A DNA stretch of 64,000 nucleotides from Rotaria sordida (GCA_905250125.1 CAJNOL010001263.1:1-64000); one strand, 5' to 3'; shown: positions 1 through 13,686, counted from the first letter of the stretch. The notes: generated by a model from the sequence alone, not told the origin. A program made the numbers and translations.

Positions 1-142
1 GAACCACTGTCGATTCATCCTTTCGAAATTTTTTATTTCCAATTTCTCAAAACCCAACGCCAAAACCAAAACTAATACTCATATACCAAAACTGTATTCA
101 AAACCAATACACCAATACCAAAGGCGCATGAAAATTAAAACA

Positions 143-2636
143 TCAATGCCAAAACTTCAAAGTCGGTTTTGGTGCATGCCTATCCACATCTATATTCGGA
201 TTTCGATTCTGTAATGCAGTTTTCACTAAACTTATATCGATGAGAATTTGCTTTACATCGTCATGGTGTTTGGAAAAAGTTTTTTCGTAGATGTTCAATG
301 CTTGCTGAAGATAAGCAAGTGCATCGACATGGTCGTCCATCTTGAAGTGAATATTGCCAATAAATTTGAGTGACTCAGCTATATGTTGATGTTCTGACGG
401 ATAGATTTTGCGTTCTAATTCTAACTGTCGCCGCCAATAAAGAAGAGATTCGTTGTACATCGCACGAAAATAGTAACAGGTGCCAATTTCTCTAAGACAG
501 GCAATAATCGATGTGTAAGCCAACGGCCGGATATACTCGGCTGTTGACAGAGCCTTTAGATAGAGATTTAAGGCCTGTTGAAACTCTTATTGTTTTTGAT
601 AAATATTGCCGATGAGAATAAGAGTGCGAACAATGTGAGAATGATTATTATCCAGACTTTCTTGTTGCGATGCAAGCTGCTGACGGCAGAGTTGTAGAGC
701 TTCGGCATACTGCTGTTTTTGCAGGTAGATCCTAACAACCGAAAAAAGATTTTCCACAAGCATAGGATGATCTGCAGTTAAACAACGTTCGTTCATTTTT
801 AAACTTTGGAGATAATAATCGAGAGTCATTTCGAGATTTTTCTTTTTCTCATAGATGTCTCCAATAGCTCCGAGATAACCTGCAATAAAAAAATCTTCTA
901 TAGGCAATACAGCTTTGTACATCACTATAGCACGAGTCAAATAGTCGAGAGCTACATCGTGGTCGCCTTTGGACGCGTAAGTAATACCAATGTTTCTCAA
1001 AAGCATCGCTTTACGAAAATGAGCACCAGCATAACAATTTTCATAGATGTCTGTCACTTCTTTGTATAAATCGAGTGAACGATTGTATTCACCTTTCTGG
1101 TCATAAATAACTGCCATATTATTGAGCGAAACACCAAGATGAGGATGATTGATGGGAAGTAGGTCTCGTCGCAGGTTGCAAGCTCACTCATGGTATTCTA
1201 ATGCTGTATTTAGTTCACCTTTTATCATGTGACCAGCACCGATTTCATTGTACACTGAAGCTAGATCGGGATGATTTGGGGGGAAATATTGTAGATAAGG
1301 TTTCGAAATATTTGTTTGTACGCTCTACCTGACCGAGGGTTTCGCGAATCAAGCGGCCGAAAGAAATCATTGGCGAATAACCCTCCAGCTCTTGTTCTTT
1401 CCTTTTTTGAGCACTTTCAGCTTCTAGGCCCTCATTTGTGGAGCTCATTCTTACGACATGCAATTTATTAGCCTCATCATACTGAATCGATTCAATCTTG
1501 AACGTGGCTCCAGGAGAAAACAGCACTTCCTTTTCTCGTTCGAATGTGCTCAGTTTATCGATGTCTGCAAAAATGACAGATTCGATGGACGGATCTGCTC
1601 GAATTTGAAACATAACTGCTGTATTCCACTCATTGTCCGCACTGGCAAATATGAAAGCAGTATTCAAGTCTCGTGTCGTGAAGAAAAAGCCATTCGTCGA
1701 AATAAGACCGCCAATGTTTTTTTTCAGTTTTTCGAATTCATTGTTTGGTATTTGCTGACCACAGTAGAGAGTCACAACGCTTTCATTCTTCAGCTTTCTA
1801 TGTTCATGCTCTAAACTCGCACAAAGATCGATAACAAAGAACCGAAAACTGTAGATCAGTTGAAAGTCTTCCATGCGAAACGCCTTGTTCAAAAGTCGGT
1901 AGAGAAACGTATCAGCTGTGTACCATTTGATAGCATCGTCTTTTGAGTAATTATGACGAAACTCGTTTATCTTGGCCAACTGGCATTTGCTGTGTCGATA
2001 ATAGTCAGAGCATTTCTCCAACATGTCCTCTTTGGCTCTCTCATCTTGTGGCATTTGTCGCAGAACGTCGATGAGTAATTGATACCACAAAAAACTTGCA
2101 GAATCTTTGGTCAAATTTCGAGTGGATATTTGCTTTTGATTGAATAAATTGAATGCCAATGTTTGCTTCTCAATCAGATGCATTGTAGCGCAGATCGATG
2201 AAAGCAGAGAATCTTGATCAACAAATATTTCGACAATTTTGCCGTACTTCTTAAGTAAGAAGAGATAACATTCACGATCAGTACAAAAAATGAATACACC
2301 ACATAACGAACGAATGTTGTGCACTTGTTCTAAAATCTCATGAGCAAGTACACCTGAAACAATTAACAAAGTTTGTTCGTCCTTGACTGTTTTGATCAAA
2401 TCAATACAGAGCGACATGTCTGTATAGAACTGTGCCGCAGGATTTAACTCTCGTAACATCACCTGTATTTGAAGAGAGCAAGACGAATCATCAATATCGG
2501 AATCGAGCCAGACGAGCTGGAAACCTTCTTTGTTTTCTGCCAATTGCAACAGACGTAAATTTCGCTGAGTGATGCGATCATCATCGCCTTGAGTACCAGC
2601 GAGTTTCATCATCTGCTCCGTTCGAAAATTTTCCAT
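143..2636 (-). pseudogene. Broken mono-ADP-ribosyltransferase-TPR gene (bdelloid ART family)
   Basis: The first open block (2636 down to 1245, 463 codons) has an N-terminal region of a kind common in bdelloid genes (about residues 35-190), then an arginine ART fold: LYCGQQ at 289-294, the STN..FFTT strand near 313-321, and the E-x-E site FEREKEVLF with glutamates 368 and 370. Further on come kinesin-light-chain-like TPRs (1244 down to 143). Three lesions separate the parts: a one-base excess in a run of six C (coding strand) near 1280-1286 shifts the frame, TGA lies at 1184-1186, and TAA at 587-589. The frame is otherwise continuous. The position that is Arg (Y-R-G) in active R-S-E enzymes is Cys here (TGT for CGT), so the domain probably lacks normal transferase activity. 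I infer a decaying paralog; the frameshift alone could be a sequencing error, three lesions together hardly. Confidence 0.85.
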
Positions 2637-3787
2637 TTTCAGTATTTAGAACCTTTAAGTAATGAGTCGTCTTTACCTTTCTTAAGCTGTATCTCTTTTC
2701 ACTATCTCTGCTCTCACTGGTATGCGCAAGTGACGAATCGCATAAAAAACAGATGATGCTTTCCTTCGTACCAGTTACCGGCACATCACAACAAGAAAAA
2801 AAAGGGTATTGCTTCCTTTTCTCATCATATACCGTTTATAGAAGAAAAAAGTAGGCAAATAGCGTAGGAAGGCAGTGAATAGGCGAACACATATATGTGC
2901 CTTTCAAGAGACGACAGAAACAAGGCTGATTCGGTCGTTTATGTTGTTATCAAACGGCGCAGTTGCAATTATAAAGATTGATTTAGTGAATTAAAAATGG
3001 AAGTTACTTGTTATTGTGACATTTCTTTTCAATATTTTCTTTCGCTTAGCAAATATTAATACCGTATAAGCATAGAAAAACACTGGCATGGTCTTTCTAA
3101 TGTACACTCAAATTAGTAATAGGCCGTAAGACGTAATAAGCGATATCCCTTCGTTTTATTCCGTCATAGATCGTAGCAGAACAGAAAAAGAAAATTTCGT
3201 GTTATATGTAAAGTGAACGACAGTACGAAAGAAATTTATTATAATTAGCGGCGTAATGAGCGTAAAATGTTTCTGATGCGTTATGGGGTGTAGGTGTGGG
3301 ATGTGGGTGTGGTTCTCATTGAAGATAGGATCCAACACCCACCGCCACCACCCACCCACACCCACACCCCTCATTTTTTGATATGAAATGACTGAGAAAC
3401 AGTCAAAATACGATCGATTTCTGTTCAACTGTCCATAATTAGTCCAACACTGAAGAAAAAAAGTTGCTATACCGAACTATTTTGTTGCAAAAATCGAAAC
3501 CTTTTTAGGTTCTCTATGGTACCTTTCTTTTTCAGTGAATCGATTACACGGAGCAAGACAAATTTTATAACTAAGATATTTATTATACAATATTAATCAT
3601 TTTTTATGCTAATTCTTTTCATGCCCACTGAAAGAAAGAATCAGAATAAACACTTATGTAGGCTATTTGCATTCTATTTTACATTTGTTTTTTTCTTACA
3701 GGCTGTCTATGTCAAGATGGCTGATCGTTTATAGAAAAAAAAAAAACTTACTTTGTGATTACCTTTCAATCCATTGGATGACTACAA
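2637..3787. other. Intergenic, between divergent ART pseudogene and class C receptor
   Basis: No coding sequence recognised. It holds the putative 5' flanks of both neighbours and one TGTGGG-type hairpin (3285-3370, listed separately). The rest is AT-rich. Confidence 0.6.
3285..3370. repeat. TGTGGG-type inverted hairpin element
   Basis: The G/T-rich left arm (3285-3312, GTGTAGGTGTGGGATGTGGG type) is followed by a loop with CATTGAAGA and GGATCC-like sequence, then a C/A-rich right arm (3334-3370) that is its imperfect reverse complement. It lies about 0.42 kb upstream of the receptor start. Confidence 0.8.
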
Positions 3788-6697
3788 ATGACACCATTAT
3801 TATATCAGCATATAATTTTCTCCTTATATATTATTTACCATGTTCAAGCATTTCCATCATCGTTAACACTTGGATTTCTTGGTCCCAGAAATTTACCGAA
3901 TAGCAATACACAAGTCGGTGGACATCCGGCATTATTTGCATTTAAATTAGCTATTCGTAATATTAACAATCGCTCAGATCTTTTACCTCGAACAAAGTTG
4001 AGATTTGTTAGCAATGACACAAATTCCGATATTGGTACCGCCATTATAGACGCATTCTGGCAATGTGTATACGGAAATGTCATTGGTATCGTCGGCGAAT
4101 ATGTTTCGGGCATATCACAGGTAAAAAGTTAATGCACATGACAAGTCATTTTTTTTTCTATCTAACCATACTAATTTAGGCCGTTCAATATGTGAGTCGT
4201 CATTATAAAGTTCCTCAAATTTCTTATGGTTCGACATCGTCGGAATTTACAGAATTTCATTCAATTCGTTATCCCTATTTTCTGCGCACAATACCGAATC
4301 TGAATTTACAATCAGTATCATTGGCACATTTGATAGCAAGCCAAGGTTGGAAAAATATCGCGTTAATCTATACAACTGATGCGCAAACATTTCATAGTGT
4401 TCAGATGTTTCTGGCATCGGCACAAAAACTAAACATAACGATTCTCGTATCAACATCGTTTGCTACAGGTACTACTAATCTAACGACACAAATGAAAGCT
4501 ATAAAACAATCTCAAGTACGAATTATTCTATTTATTGGAACAATTGTCGATCAACAAGTATTGATAAATAATAGTTTGATAGAGGGTCTCACTGGTCCTG
4601 GATATCAATGGATTGGTATACATGCAAGTATGTATAGAGCATTATATTTGAATTCGACGGGCGGAACAGTCCAGCACTATTATGAGTGGTCACAAGGATT
4701 CATCGGTTTACAAAACTTTGCCGATGTAAATTCAAATGTTTATAAGGAATATGCTAAACAATGGTCTACAGCACCGTATGACCCAGAAACACCGACAGTA
4801 GACTCGAATTCAATTTCTTTCATTGCTAATTTTGCCTATGATGCATGCTTTATGTTTGCCCATGCTTTGCATCGCATGATTGAGGTACTGCATTTGGATC
4901 CGATACAAATAGAGAACCGTGAATTATATCGTGCAATATTGAAAAATGTCACCTTTCTTGGTGTTAGTGGTTACGTAAGTGTTGATCAGAATGGAGATCG
5001 TGTAGCTCCATTTGATATTGTTAATTTTCAACATGATCAAATAGTTAAAATTGGTTCAATCACTATTGATGGTCAAGTTAGCTATTTGCCACATGTCAAA
5101 ATCATGTATATGGGTGGGACCGAGACGAAACCACTCGATCTGCCGATTCGTCCTATAGTGAAAATCTCTCGTTCGACCCAAATTGGCATGATTGGAGGAA
5201 GTATCATTTGTACAATCTTATGCGTTACACTAATAACTTTCACATGTTATTTCAAGCAACATCCTGTAATAAAAGCATCGAGTTCAACGTTTCTTGTTCT
5301 GATGCTAATGGGTGTCATAAGTCTAGCAATATCAGTTATTCCACGTACATTAGAAAACTATCATCAATCATCGATAGTATGCATCAGTGAGTTGTGGTTA
5401 GTCAATATTGGTTATGCTTTGATCATTGGAACATTATTAGTAAGTTTCGTTGAATTAATTTTGTATTGCTCTTTCTTTTTATAAAGTCTTTTAAAAAAGG
5501 AAGAAAAAAATTAGGAAAACCTTAGAGGAAAAAATTGGAATATGCCAATATTCTCTGGTGGAACTCGTTTTAGCACAAGGAGAAAGATTGACGTTTTATT
5601 CTATGAAAACACGGAGGGACAGTTTCATCGCTGCTGATCACAGATAGTTCCGCATAAGTTTAACAGAATCTCATAATTCTGTAGAAGCCTAAAGGTACAT
5701 GTTATACTTTGATTTCAAAGACATTAACTGGATCTATTTAGAAGATGCTGTCAAGGGAGCTTTAGTAGGATTTGTTTCTATATGGATTAGGTTTTTGAGG
5801 TAATTGCTTTAAATGTAATTCTTTCTATTAGAAGTATATTCGGAGGAGTTACGTTTTAGGCCGAAGGAGTGTGTTAATAAGGTTGTTTCACTCATTCCGC
5901 CAACAATCTTAAAAATTTCACTCGCTTTCTGTTTAACAAGGTAGTTGCTAACAAACTTTTGCTAATAGTTCTTTTAATTTTTTAATTAGCTGAAAACATA
6001 TCGTTTATCGAAAATATTTCACATGTCTCAACATGCTGTGAAACATCATCTGAAGGATCATTATTTATTGATTATACTGTTCAGCTTAATTGTACTTTCA
6101 TCAGCAATGCTAACAGGTCTCTGTCTTGGTGATCGTTTCTATCTTCAAGTGTCGCCGTTCAATTCAATGAGTGATTATCAGTATTGTACATCTAAATATC
6201 AATTGACCGTGTACATTCCACTCGTTTTATCGACACGTTTTGCTTTATTGTTGTTGACAACAATTTGTGCGTACAGAATTCGAAAAGTTCCTGATTTGTT
6301 TAATGAAACTAGACAGCTGGTATTTGCAATTTATAATTTATTCTTTCTCTCTATTACATTACCGACAATTGATCTCACTATGGGTCGTGGAAAAAATTTG
6401 GCAGTAGGTGCTTATGGTATATGTATGTTCATTATTTGCATTCTCACCACACTCATAATGTTCCTACCAAAATTGATATTGATAATTAACATGGATGGAC
6501 ACAGGAAATTTTCCAGTTCGACGTTTATATTCAATGAAAATAGTTCACGTCCATCTACTAATAGTGACAATAGGCCCGGTTCTTCATTTAAAACACGTCA
6601 ATATTGTGGAAACGCCATCACATTACGAAAGAAAGAGTCATGTCAAAATTCGAAACATAATAACCTATATCGTTCATTTTCAGTGCCATCGCTTTAG
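3788..6697 (+). CDS. Class C G-protein-coupled receptor, GABA-B-receptor-like
   Basis: Three exons: 3788-4120, 4180-5439, 5990-6697; introns of 59 and 550 bp with GT-AG ends, both phase 0; 766 residues. An N-terminal hydrophobic signal (about 1-22) leads into a Venus-flytrap ligand-binding domain (about 25-430: LGFLGPRN, then GIVGEYVSG, later the PQISYGSTSSEF segment typical of ANF-receptor folds). Seven membrane segments follow: TM1 near 446, TM2, TM3 ending exon 2; exon 3 opens with LKTYRLSKIF, the class C motif after TM3, then TM4-TM7. There is no cysteine-rich domain between flytrap and TM1, which points to the GABA-B branch rather than mGluR. The tail is Ser-rich. It probably couples to G proteins at the plasma membrane; the ligand is unknown. 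The reading frame is intact. Start chosen because it gives a signal peptide and an open exon. Confidence 0.88.
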
Positions 6698-6904
6698 ATA
6701 AGAAAACTTATTCGTGCTTACGAAATTATTTACAACATAGAAACCTGAAATTGAATGAAACATTCGTCTTCATAAGATTAAATTATAAAGTAAAGATTTC
6801 AGTTTTTCACCTCTGGTTTCAACTCTCCCTATGTTCTAAAGTGATCAAGTTAACGTGTCGGCAATTTATGTAGGTAAAGTTAGTAAAGGATTCACGTTTT
6901 TTGG

Positions 6905-6977
6905 GAAGGGTGTGGGTGTGGGTGGGGTGTGGATGAGGGTGTGGGTGTGGGTGTTCATTGAAAAGACTCACATCCTG
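6905..6977. repeat. TGTGGG-type element, left arm strong, right arm short
   Basis: The G/T-rich run 6907-6954 contains repeated GTGGGTGTGGGTG. A loop with TTCATTGAAAAGA (close to the loop at 3313-3333) and a short CTCACATCC right arm follow. It lies about 210 bp after the receptor stop codon. Confidence 0.72.
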
Positions 6978-7528
6978 TCTATATTCCGTGGAATATATTA
7001 TTGTCTCGGTCTCTCAGTTTCATATTCTGTTCTATAGTTCTGTGCATGAGATATACTTCTCTCTCTTTGGTGTTTAGAAAGTGGAGTATCCATTCATTGG
7101 AATGTTGTGTGAAGAGTTGCATAGTTTGAGTTTGAAGTATTACATTAGTCGCTGATCCTTATCCGTTAATCTTTGACCCTTAACTTGGGCATAGACACAC
7201 GCATTAAACATTCTACATAGAGACTTTACTGTTTTGCGACTGTTTGAAAAATAAATAAATAATCTTTCATACTATGTGTAAACATGAAAAAATATTTGAA
7301 GTTTTTTTTTCTTGATTTATTTTTATTTGAAATATTTTGTCTAATTCTATTTTCTTCATGGTTTATTTAATAAAACATATTTTAATTTAAATATTTCTTC
7401 CTGAACTGATGTTCCTACATTGAATTATTTCTTAATTTTTGAGTGGATGTGTACAGAGTAGTCCTCACCGGTTTCGTCCTCAAAAAGAATTCAAAATCTC
7501 AATAGAAACAATCGACAGTGTTCCAATG

Positions 7529-7603
7529 ATGTGGGTATGAGGGTGTGGATGTGGATGTGAGTAATCTCTTCAAACACCCACACCCCACACCCACACCTCA
7601 CAT
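7529..7603. repeat. TGTGGG-type inverted hairpin element
   Basis: Left arm 7529-7563 (GTGGGTATGAGGGTGTGG type), loop with ATCTCTTCAA, right arm 7573-7602 (ACACCCACACCCCACACC type). The arms are reverse complements with few mismatches. Confidence 0.82.
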
Positions 7604-9062
7604 TCAGTTTTCAAAAATTGTATTTCTCACTGGATCGACATCGGAAATCTTATTGACTAGCTACATAAACTAATCAAAATTTCCAAATATTTGTAAATAA
7701 GATGTAACGAGCAGTTTTTCCGAAAATACGAGAAAAGCATAGTCCAAATCGGCGCAAGCTCAAGTACAAATTTTCAAAGACATTAGGGGACACAATCTCA
7801 TACAGCTCTCTTCTCACTTACCCAGAGTCAGAAAGATGCACTAAAATACATGTAACTAACGTCTTTTAGAAAAGCAGAAACGCTCATGACGGTGAACATG
7901 CGCAGAACAGGGAACAACTGAGCGTTGTGTAGATATACAAATCATGCTTTTCTAGTATACATGACGATTTGGATAAATCCTACAAGAGCATATGATTCAA
8001 AAATAGTTTGTTGAGAGTTCATATAAGATTTATGATGCTAATGAACTCTACTGTGGGGTTTATTTTTCACACAACGTGATAGCGTCATTGAAACACAAGT
8101 ATGTGGGATAAAACACAATTAAGATATTCGATTAGCTGTGAGTGCCATAGAAATACAAACCTTCTCAAGAAAAGACATGCTAGTAGTCTATCAAATTCAG
8201 GGTGTCGCACAAAAACAAGCATACGAGACACGGCATAAACAGAATATCTTGTATATGTATATGGGTATTAATCAGTTGATTATAGAAAGCACAGCTCTCA
8301 ATTGGCTGGACTAAGCCTAAGGAATTCGACATATGAGTTATTAAATGACGAGTCAATTCATTCCATGGGTAGTCATAGGCTATACATCTAGTAAACAAGT
8401 TGTCAAGGAAATTTTTAAGACATGAATAAGAAAGCATCTTTCTACGATTGGCTGTGGATTAATAAACAAAAAAAACTAGCAAGTTGATGAATGAAGAACG
8501 ACCAATCAATCAAAGATTTAAAAGAGACTTTTCAAAAAATAAATATACAGTAAAAATACGCGATATATTTTGAAAATTTAATGTTTTATTCAAAATTCGA
8601 TCTATGTGTATCCATCATAAAATCGAATTAACTCGTTCTAATCCATCCAAAGTTCCAGTATAAAAATCGGAGAAAAAAAATCCTGAAGTAAAAAATGATT
8701 GAAAAATACATCAGAGAATTACAGATCATCAGCATTAAACTATTCGTTCTCATATTCAGACCAGTAGAAGTATAATAAAAAAAAATAATTGATTATAGAT
8801 ACCTAGACACATCATTTTTTTCGATTCTCTCCGATTGCGACATATTTTCCTTTCAATATTTTTAGTGCACACTCATTAACTGAGTAAGTCAGGGCTTAAA
8901 TAAATTTTCAGGAGATTCATAAAAAATGTAATATGCACTGAAATGTACTAGGAAGATTATTAAAATATTTGATGGTACAATGAAATTATTCTCTTAATCG
9001 ATTCATGTTGATTTTAAAGCGGAAAAATTGTTGATTAATAACTTTCGTTGTTCAGAATTAAA

Positions 9063-10496
9063 ATGATTATTGTTATCGCTTTATCGCCGTATCTCAATAG
9101 ATTCGAATCTGCTATGTTAAATACTCTTCGTTCGATTACTAATGATTCTCTATTAATCTATGACAATATTTCAGATATTGATTTTGATACAATATCTGAT
9201 AAGAAAATTTTACTTTTTTCAACTTCTCAATATGTTTCTTCAATGATAGAAAAACCTCAACAAATAATAGAAATATTTTTTATTAGGAAAGAACAGAAAT
9301 AAAGTCGATCTAGAACAACAATTTGACAATAGTGAAGAGCTTATATTTGAACTAGCTGATCAACTCTATCGCTATTACATGTTAGAAGCAAAGGAAGATT
9401 CAAGAAAAGGTAATACTCTTTTGGCTAAACAAAAAGAAGACTACCAATTAGTCCAACAACGAAACTTGTTCTATTAAAACCAATTGACTATACTGACGAC
9501 ACGACGAAGGATATGAAAAATCTTTTTAAAGATATTGTTTCTGATTCTTTAAGATTTCATGATGCAGAAAAATATCATGGTGATTTAAGCACCTTTGCAT
9601 ATAATCATAGTATATTTCTTATTATCGATACTCATTATGAAGAGTCATCTGTAGCTGGTTTTAAACTTCTTGATAATGTCAAACAAATTTATCGTTATGA
9701 TCACTCATCAACTACAAACGATAGAATTATTTTCAATTTGAGAAATCTTCATTTTCGATTAAAACATGATCTTATTGAACATTATAATAAATTGGGAATT
9801 GAATATAGCGCAAGAAAAATGCAGAAAAAGCAAAAGAAATGTTTTTAAAAGCAAAAAAACTATGTACATTTCTTACTGAATTTTATAACAAATCAAAAAT
9901 CGAATTTTTGTATATCTTTATTAATTTTTAGATGCAAATTATAACTGATATTAGATTTAATAATATAATATATTCTCAATATGATCATTGGGTTCTTCTA
10001 CTTTATCAAATAAATAGACTATCTATCTTCATACCATTACTCAATGCACATTTAATGACATTTATCAATGTTTTTAATGATTTAATTAGTAGTCAAAATC
10101 ATATTACAATGAATGATAATAAAAACTTTACACTTTTTTGTGGACGATGAAAATATACAAACATGGGTGCTAAATCATCATACTACACTCTATATTTTAA
10201 ATGAAATTAATAACTTTTGTTCAACAAGTAATGATCAAAAATATTTGGCATGATGGATAAGACGTTTTAACCATAGAATTAGAAGTATTATTGTCTATGA
10301 TGAACTAGATCGTGAATTATTAATATTTGCCATGAAATTTATTAAAGAATTATGTTTATATTTTGAAAATGATGCTGGAATACTCAATTTATTGAAAGAA
10401 GATTATAAAAGAATATGTTTAGTTTTAGTTGGTTCTTTATCAGAAGAAGTTAACAAGCAAGATAATTTTATTAAATCAAGTGTAGAAACAATTTAA
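9063..10496 (+). pseudogene. Decayed coding region of unknown family
   Basis: Long protein-like stretches occur in succession on one strand but in changing frames: 9063-9300 (MIIVIALSPYLNRFES...), 9301-9458, 9459 to about 9825, to 9931, then 9932-10140 and on to the stop at 10494-10496. Frame changes fall near 9300, 9459, 9825 (A-run) and 10137 (T-run); an extra in-frame TGA lies near 10250. No splice signals explain these breaks. The order, with a short beta-rich start followed by a Gln/Lys/Glu-rich helical part, loosely resembles the N-terminal half of the ART pseudogene at 1.2-2.6 kb. That relation is only a guess. Functional identity unknown. Confidence 0.5.
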
Positions 10497-11988
10497 TCAA
10501 TCTTTCTTTTTGTACTTAATTTTCATTAAATCGCTAAGTAGAATTAGTAAATTTATTTCGATTTTCAAGAAAACTATAGTTTTAATATTAATTTAAGCAA
10601 TCACTTTCCTCTCGATTTCTTTGAAAAAAAGCGGTTAGCACGATCCCTGTGGAATTAAAATATGAAACACGATGAAGTTATTGTTCGTAATCACATGAAA
10701 ATGGTCTTATGTGATATATTTTGGAAAACATCTCTTCATTATTGTTTACTTAACATTTCACAACTGCAGTAGGGAAGTAGTTCATATATTCTAATGAGTT
10801 TGTTAATGACACACTGTCAGTAATGAGAAGGGAGAGGAGCGAATTTCTGCCCTTTATACTTCAACATATCTTTTAGATTGTATTTCACATCAAAATCAAA
10901 ATTGAGTTTTTATCATGACGAAAGATGTGCTGAAGTCTTCTCTTTCGGAACATATATGATCCTATACGAAAGAGTCTGATTTTAATAGACTTATTAAAAA
11001 AGACTTAGGTCATGTTAGCTTGTATTTCGACATTTTATTTGTGTCAACCTAGAATCAAATGTCTTTATATTACTCATTCAACGCATATTAACAATTACTA
11101 TGAGGTTCATATATTTATATCTTGATATTGGACCTATATTAATTAATAAAAATTGTACAGAATTGTGAAAGCTTTTCCAGACAATCAACGTTTCATCACA
11201 TTTGTATCATATCATTATTGACATCTAGATGAAATGTGAAATTCATTCGTAGGACTTATCGTATCATAATAAAAACAATCATAAAAAAAAGAACAAAAAA
11301 AAAGAAAATCTGTTATCATCTGATATGCTGACCACGCTATGAGCATTGTGGGGTGTAGGTGAGTGCAGGTATGGATGTAGGTGAAGAGACGATCGACATC
11401 CACGCCCCACATCCTAAATTACATTGGCACCGAGAGAAAATATAATGATCCATATTACAGAAGCAGAAAAATTTTGCTCTACATATTTTTCTCCTGTTAT
11501 CAACTTGTGCTCCGCTCGATCAACTACTCAATACAGTAGATGATACTAAAACTTGCTTTTCTAAGGAGAAAATTATTGAATATTTGAGTAATTATTAAAA
11601 TATCATTATTATTATTTCTAAAAAAAGATGATCTCCAAAACTGATTGCTTGTAAAAAGAATTTCTAAAATACAAAAAGTACCAATATTGTCAGTTATTTT
11701 ATTTTATTAGATCAAGTTTTATTTTCTAATTTTTTCAATAATCAGTTCAGATAATTTATATCTGACTGATAACACTGAAAGACAAACTCATGATTGTCTG
11801 ATATTGAGTAAAAGTTCAAGAAGATATTCATGAAAACATTTTAAAGGAAGAAATTTATGAGGGTTGCTCATACTTTCCAAAAAATTTTCTGGATTTTTTT
11901 ATTTTCTAAATTATGCGACATATCCATTAGTTTCTTATGTATATTGCTGATTATTGATGACGATAAAACTTGACCATCCACTAAGTGT
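10497..11988. other. Intergenic; one hairpin element
   Basis: It contains the element at 11347-11414. No coding or RNA feature recognised elsewhere. Confidence 0.55.
11347..11414. repeat. TGTGGG-type inverted hairpin element
   Basis: Left arm GTGGGGTGTAGGTGAGTGCAG and following (11347-11382), loop AAGAGACGATC, right arm ACATCCACGCCCCACATCC (11396-11414). A more diverged copy. Confidence 0.7.
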
Positions 11989-13686
11989 TTACTTGAGATA
12001 AACGACTGATTTAGCAAAACCAATACGTCTTTTGCCTAAATCGAAAGTTGTGTAGTAATGACTCATAAATACATCGCCCAAAATCCACCCAAAATCATCA
12101 TTCTCGACACTTCCATAATAACCCCAAATGCCAAGGTCACATATGACACTGTTACCATTGGATGAATCAATATGAGAATGAACATACTGAGCTGCAGTCA
12201 ATATCAGTGATTTGTCCCCGATGATGAAGGTAAGATCGGGCAAAAATGATCGATCTGAACAATCGATCGTACCGTCCTACAATATAGATAAGCATACATA
12301 TTGATTGACTAATGTGCTTTTATAATGATAATTACTTTTCGATTATAGCTTGGAATAGATCGTAGAAAACGGTCAACGTCTGAATATGGTCCAATAATAT
12401 CCGTTGTTCCAGAGTCGATAAGTGCTTTACATCCGCCATTACACAAATTCAAAGAACCCGCCTTAATACTGCATAAAATGAAAATGAATCTTTCTAAATA
12501 TAACTGAGCTTGGTAAGAACTTGCTTACCCATTCAATTGGATTTCCCATCGTTGTATTTGTTGTTTGGTCACATTAGCATAAATGATTTCATCTTCAAAG
12601 AGTTGAGAGTTAACGCCTCCGAAAAAAATTTCTCCACCTCTCGAATGTTCTGGATTTCTAAATAAAATTTTTTTTTATTTGTGGTTGTGATCAAAAAGTT
12701 GCAGTTCATACGGATCAAGCCAAAATGAAACGATTGGTTGATCAATTAGTCTCTGATGCCAAAGATTGAAAACAACTGGTGTCATGTTTCCATTGGACAA
12801 CGAATAAAATCCTAGACCTAATGAGAAAATACTTTTTCAAATGAATACACGTTTGAGTAGCAAAGATTGAATACTTACCGAAGATGCCATCGTTTGCCAG
12901 GTTGCTTGGCATCTTTGCAAAAGTGATCTGAGCGAAGGATTGATGGTGAATGGTAAAACCATTTATCTATTCAGACAAACAAAATATTGAAGAATGATAC
13001 TAGATACGAAGAAGAATTCCTTTTATGTGAAGCGCTCATATGGTTTGAATTAGCACATTTGAAAGAGATGAGAAAAAAAAGTATATTGTCACGTACTGAA
13101 ACACTATCGACACCCATCAAACCTGATACACGAGTTCCATCCATGTACGCTATCGAAAACATTTCCCGATTGGGAAGATGTTTAAAGGTCGATGATTTTG
13201 ATTCATCGAATCTACTCACGAAATCTATTTTCCAAAGAATGATAAAATAATTAGTTTATTGTATGTGTATAACAGAAAATAACATACTAGCACAATCTGT
13301 TGCATAACACTTCGTAGATGGTATCCACAAATCTGAACTACCTGTATCAAAGAGCATTTTGAAACATTGGGGTGGTGTACCGATGCATACATCTCCGACC
13401 CAATATATCTGTATAAAATCGAACAAATCTACTTATGTATATTTAATAATAAAGTTGACTCACATTTTTATAATTAATTAAATTTTCAGCAATTACTCGG
13501 CTAGTTGTATTTGTTCGTTGATGATAGACTTTGACCGAAAATGATCTAAATATATAGTATTTATCTTATTGATAGATAAATATAAAAAAGAAGATATTGA
13601 ACTCACTGACTACGTGATTCCACATTTTGTAGAAAATAGTTATTACCAAGAAGCAATAAAACATACACAAGCAAAATTAATTTCAT
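11989..13686 (-). CDS. Pepsin/cathepsin D-like aspartic protease (family A1)
   Basis: Nine exons, transcription order: 13607-13686, 13464-13545, 13288-13408, 13097-13224, 12879-12966, 12712-12817, 12529-12657, 12336-12468, 11989-12276. All introns are GT-AG, mostly 53-62 bp, and every phase matches, giving 384 residues. The N terminus is a signal peptide (MKLILLVYVLLLLG). First catalytic site FDTGSSDLWIP (Asp75), flap Tyr121 in SIAYMDGT, second site LIDSGTTD (Asp263), and the C-terminal WILGDVFMSHYYTTFDL with RIGFA ending typical of A1 proteases. The flap reads YMDG rather than the common YGTG. Predicted role: secreted or lysosomal acid endopeptidase. The frame is intact and all key residues are present. 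No long acidic or basic propeptide stands out between signal and domain, so propeptide length is uncertain. Confidence 0.93.

Larger units (their letters stand above)
6698..9062. other. Intergenic; two hairpin elements, otherwise nothing recognised
   Basis: It contains the TGTGGG-type elements at 6905-6977 and 7529-7603. The remaining AT-rich sequence shows no exon-like coding stretch, RNA gene or long repeat that I can support. Confidence 0.55.

Noticed and set aside
45..160. CCAAAAC/CCAATAC-rich stretch at the window start
   Set aside because: Degenerate low-complexity sequence after the ART pseudogene, with no fixed unit.
3844..4113. Open frame antisense to the class C receptor first exon
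   Set aside because: Overlaps a well-supported exon; no domain.
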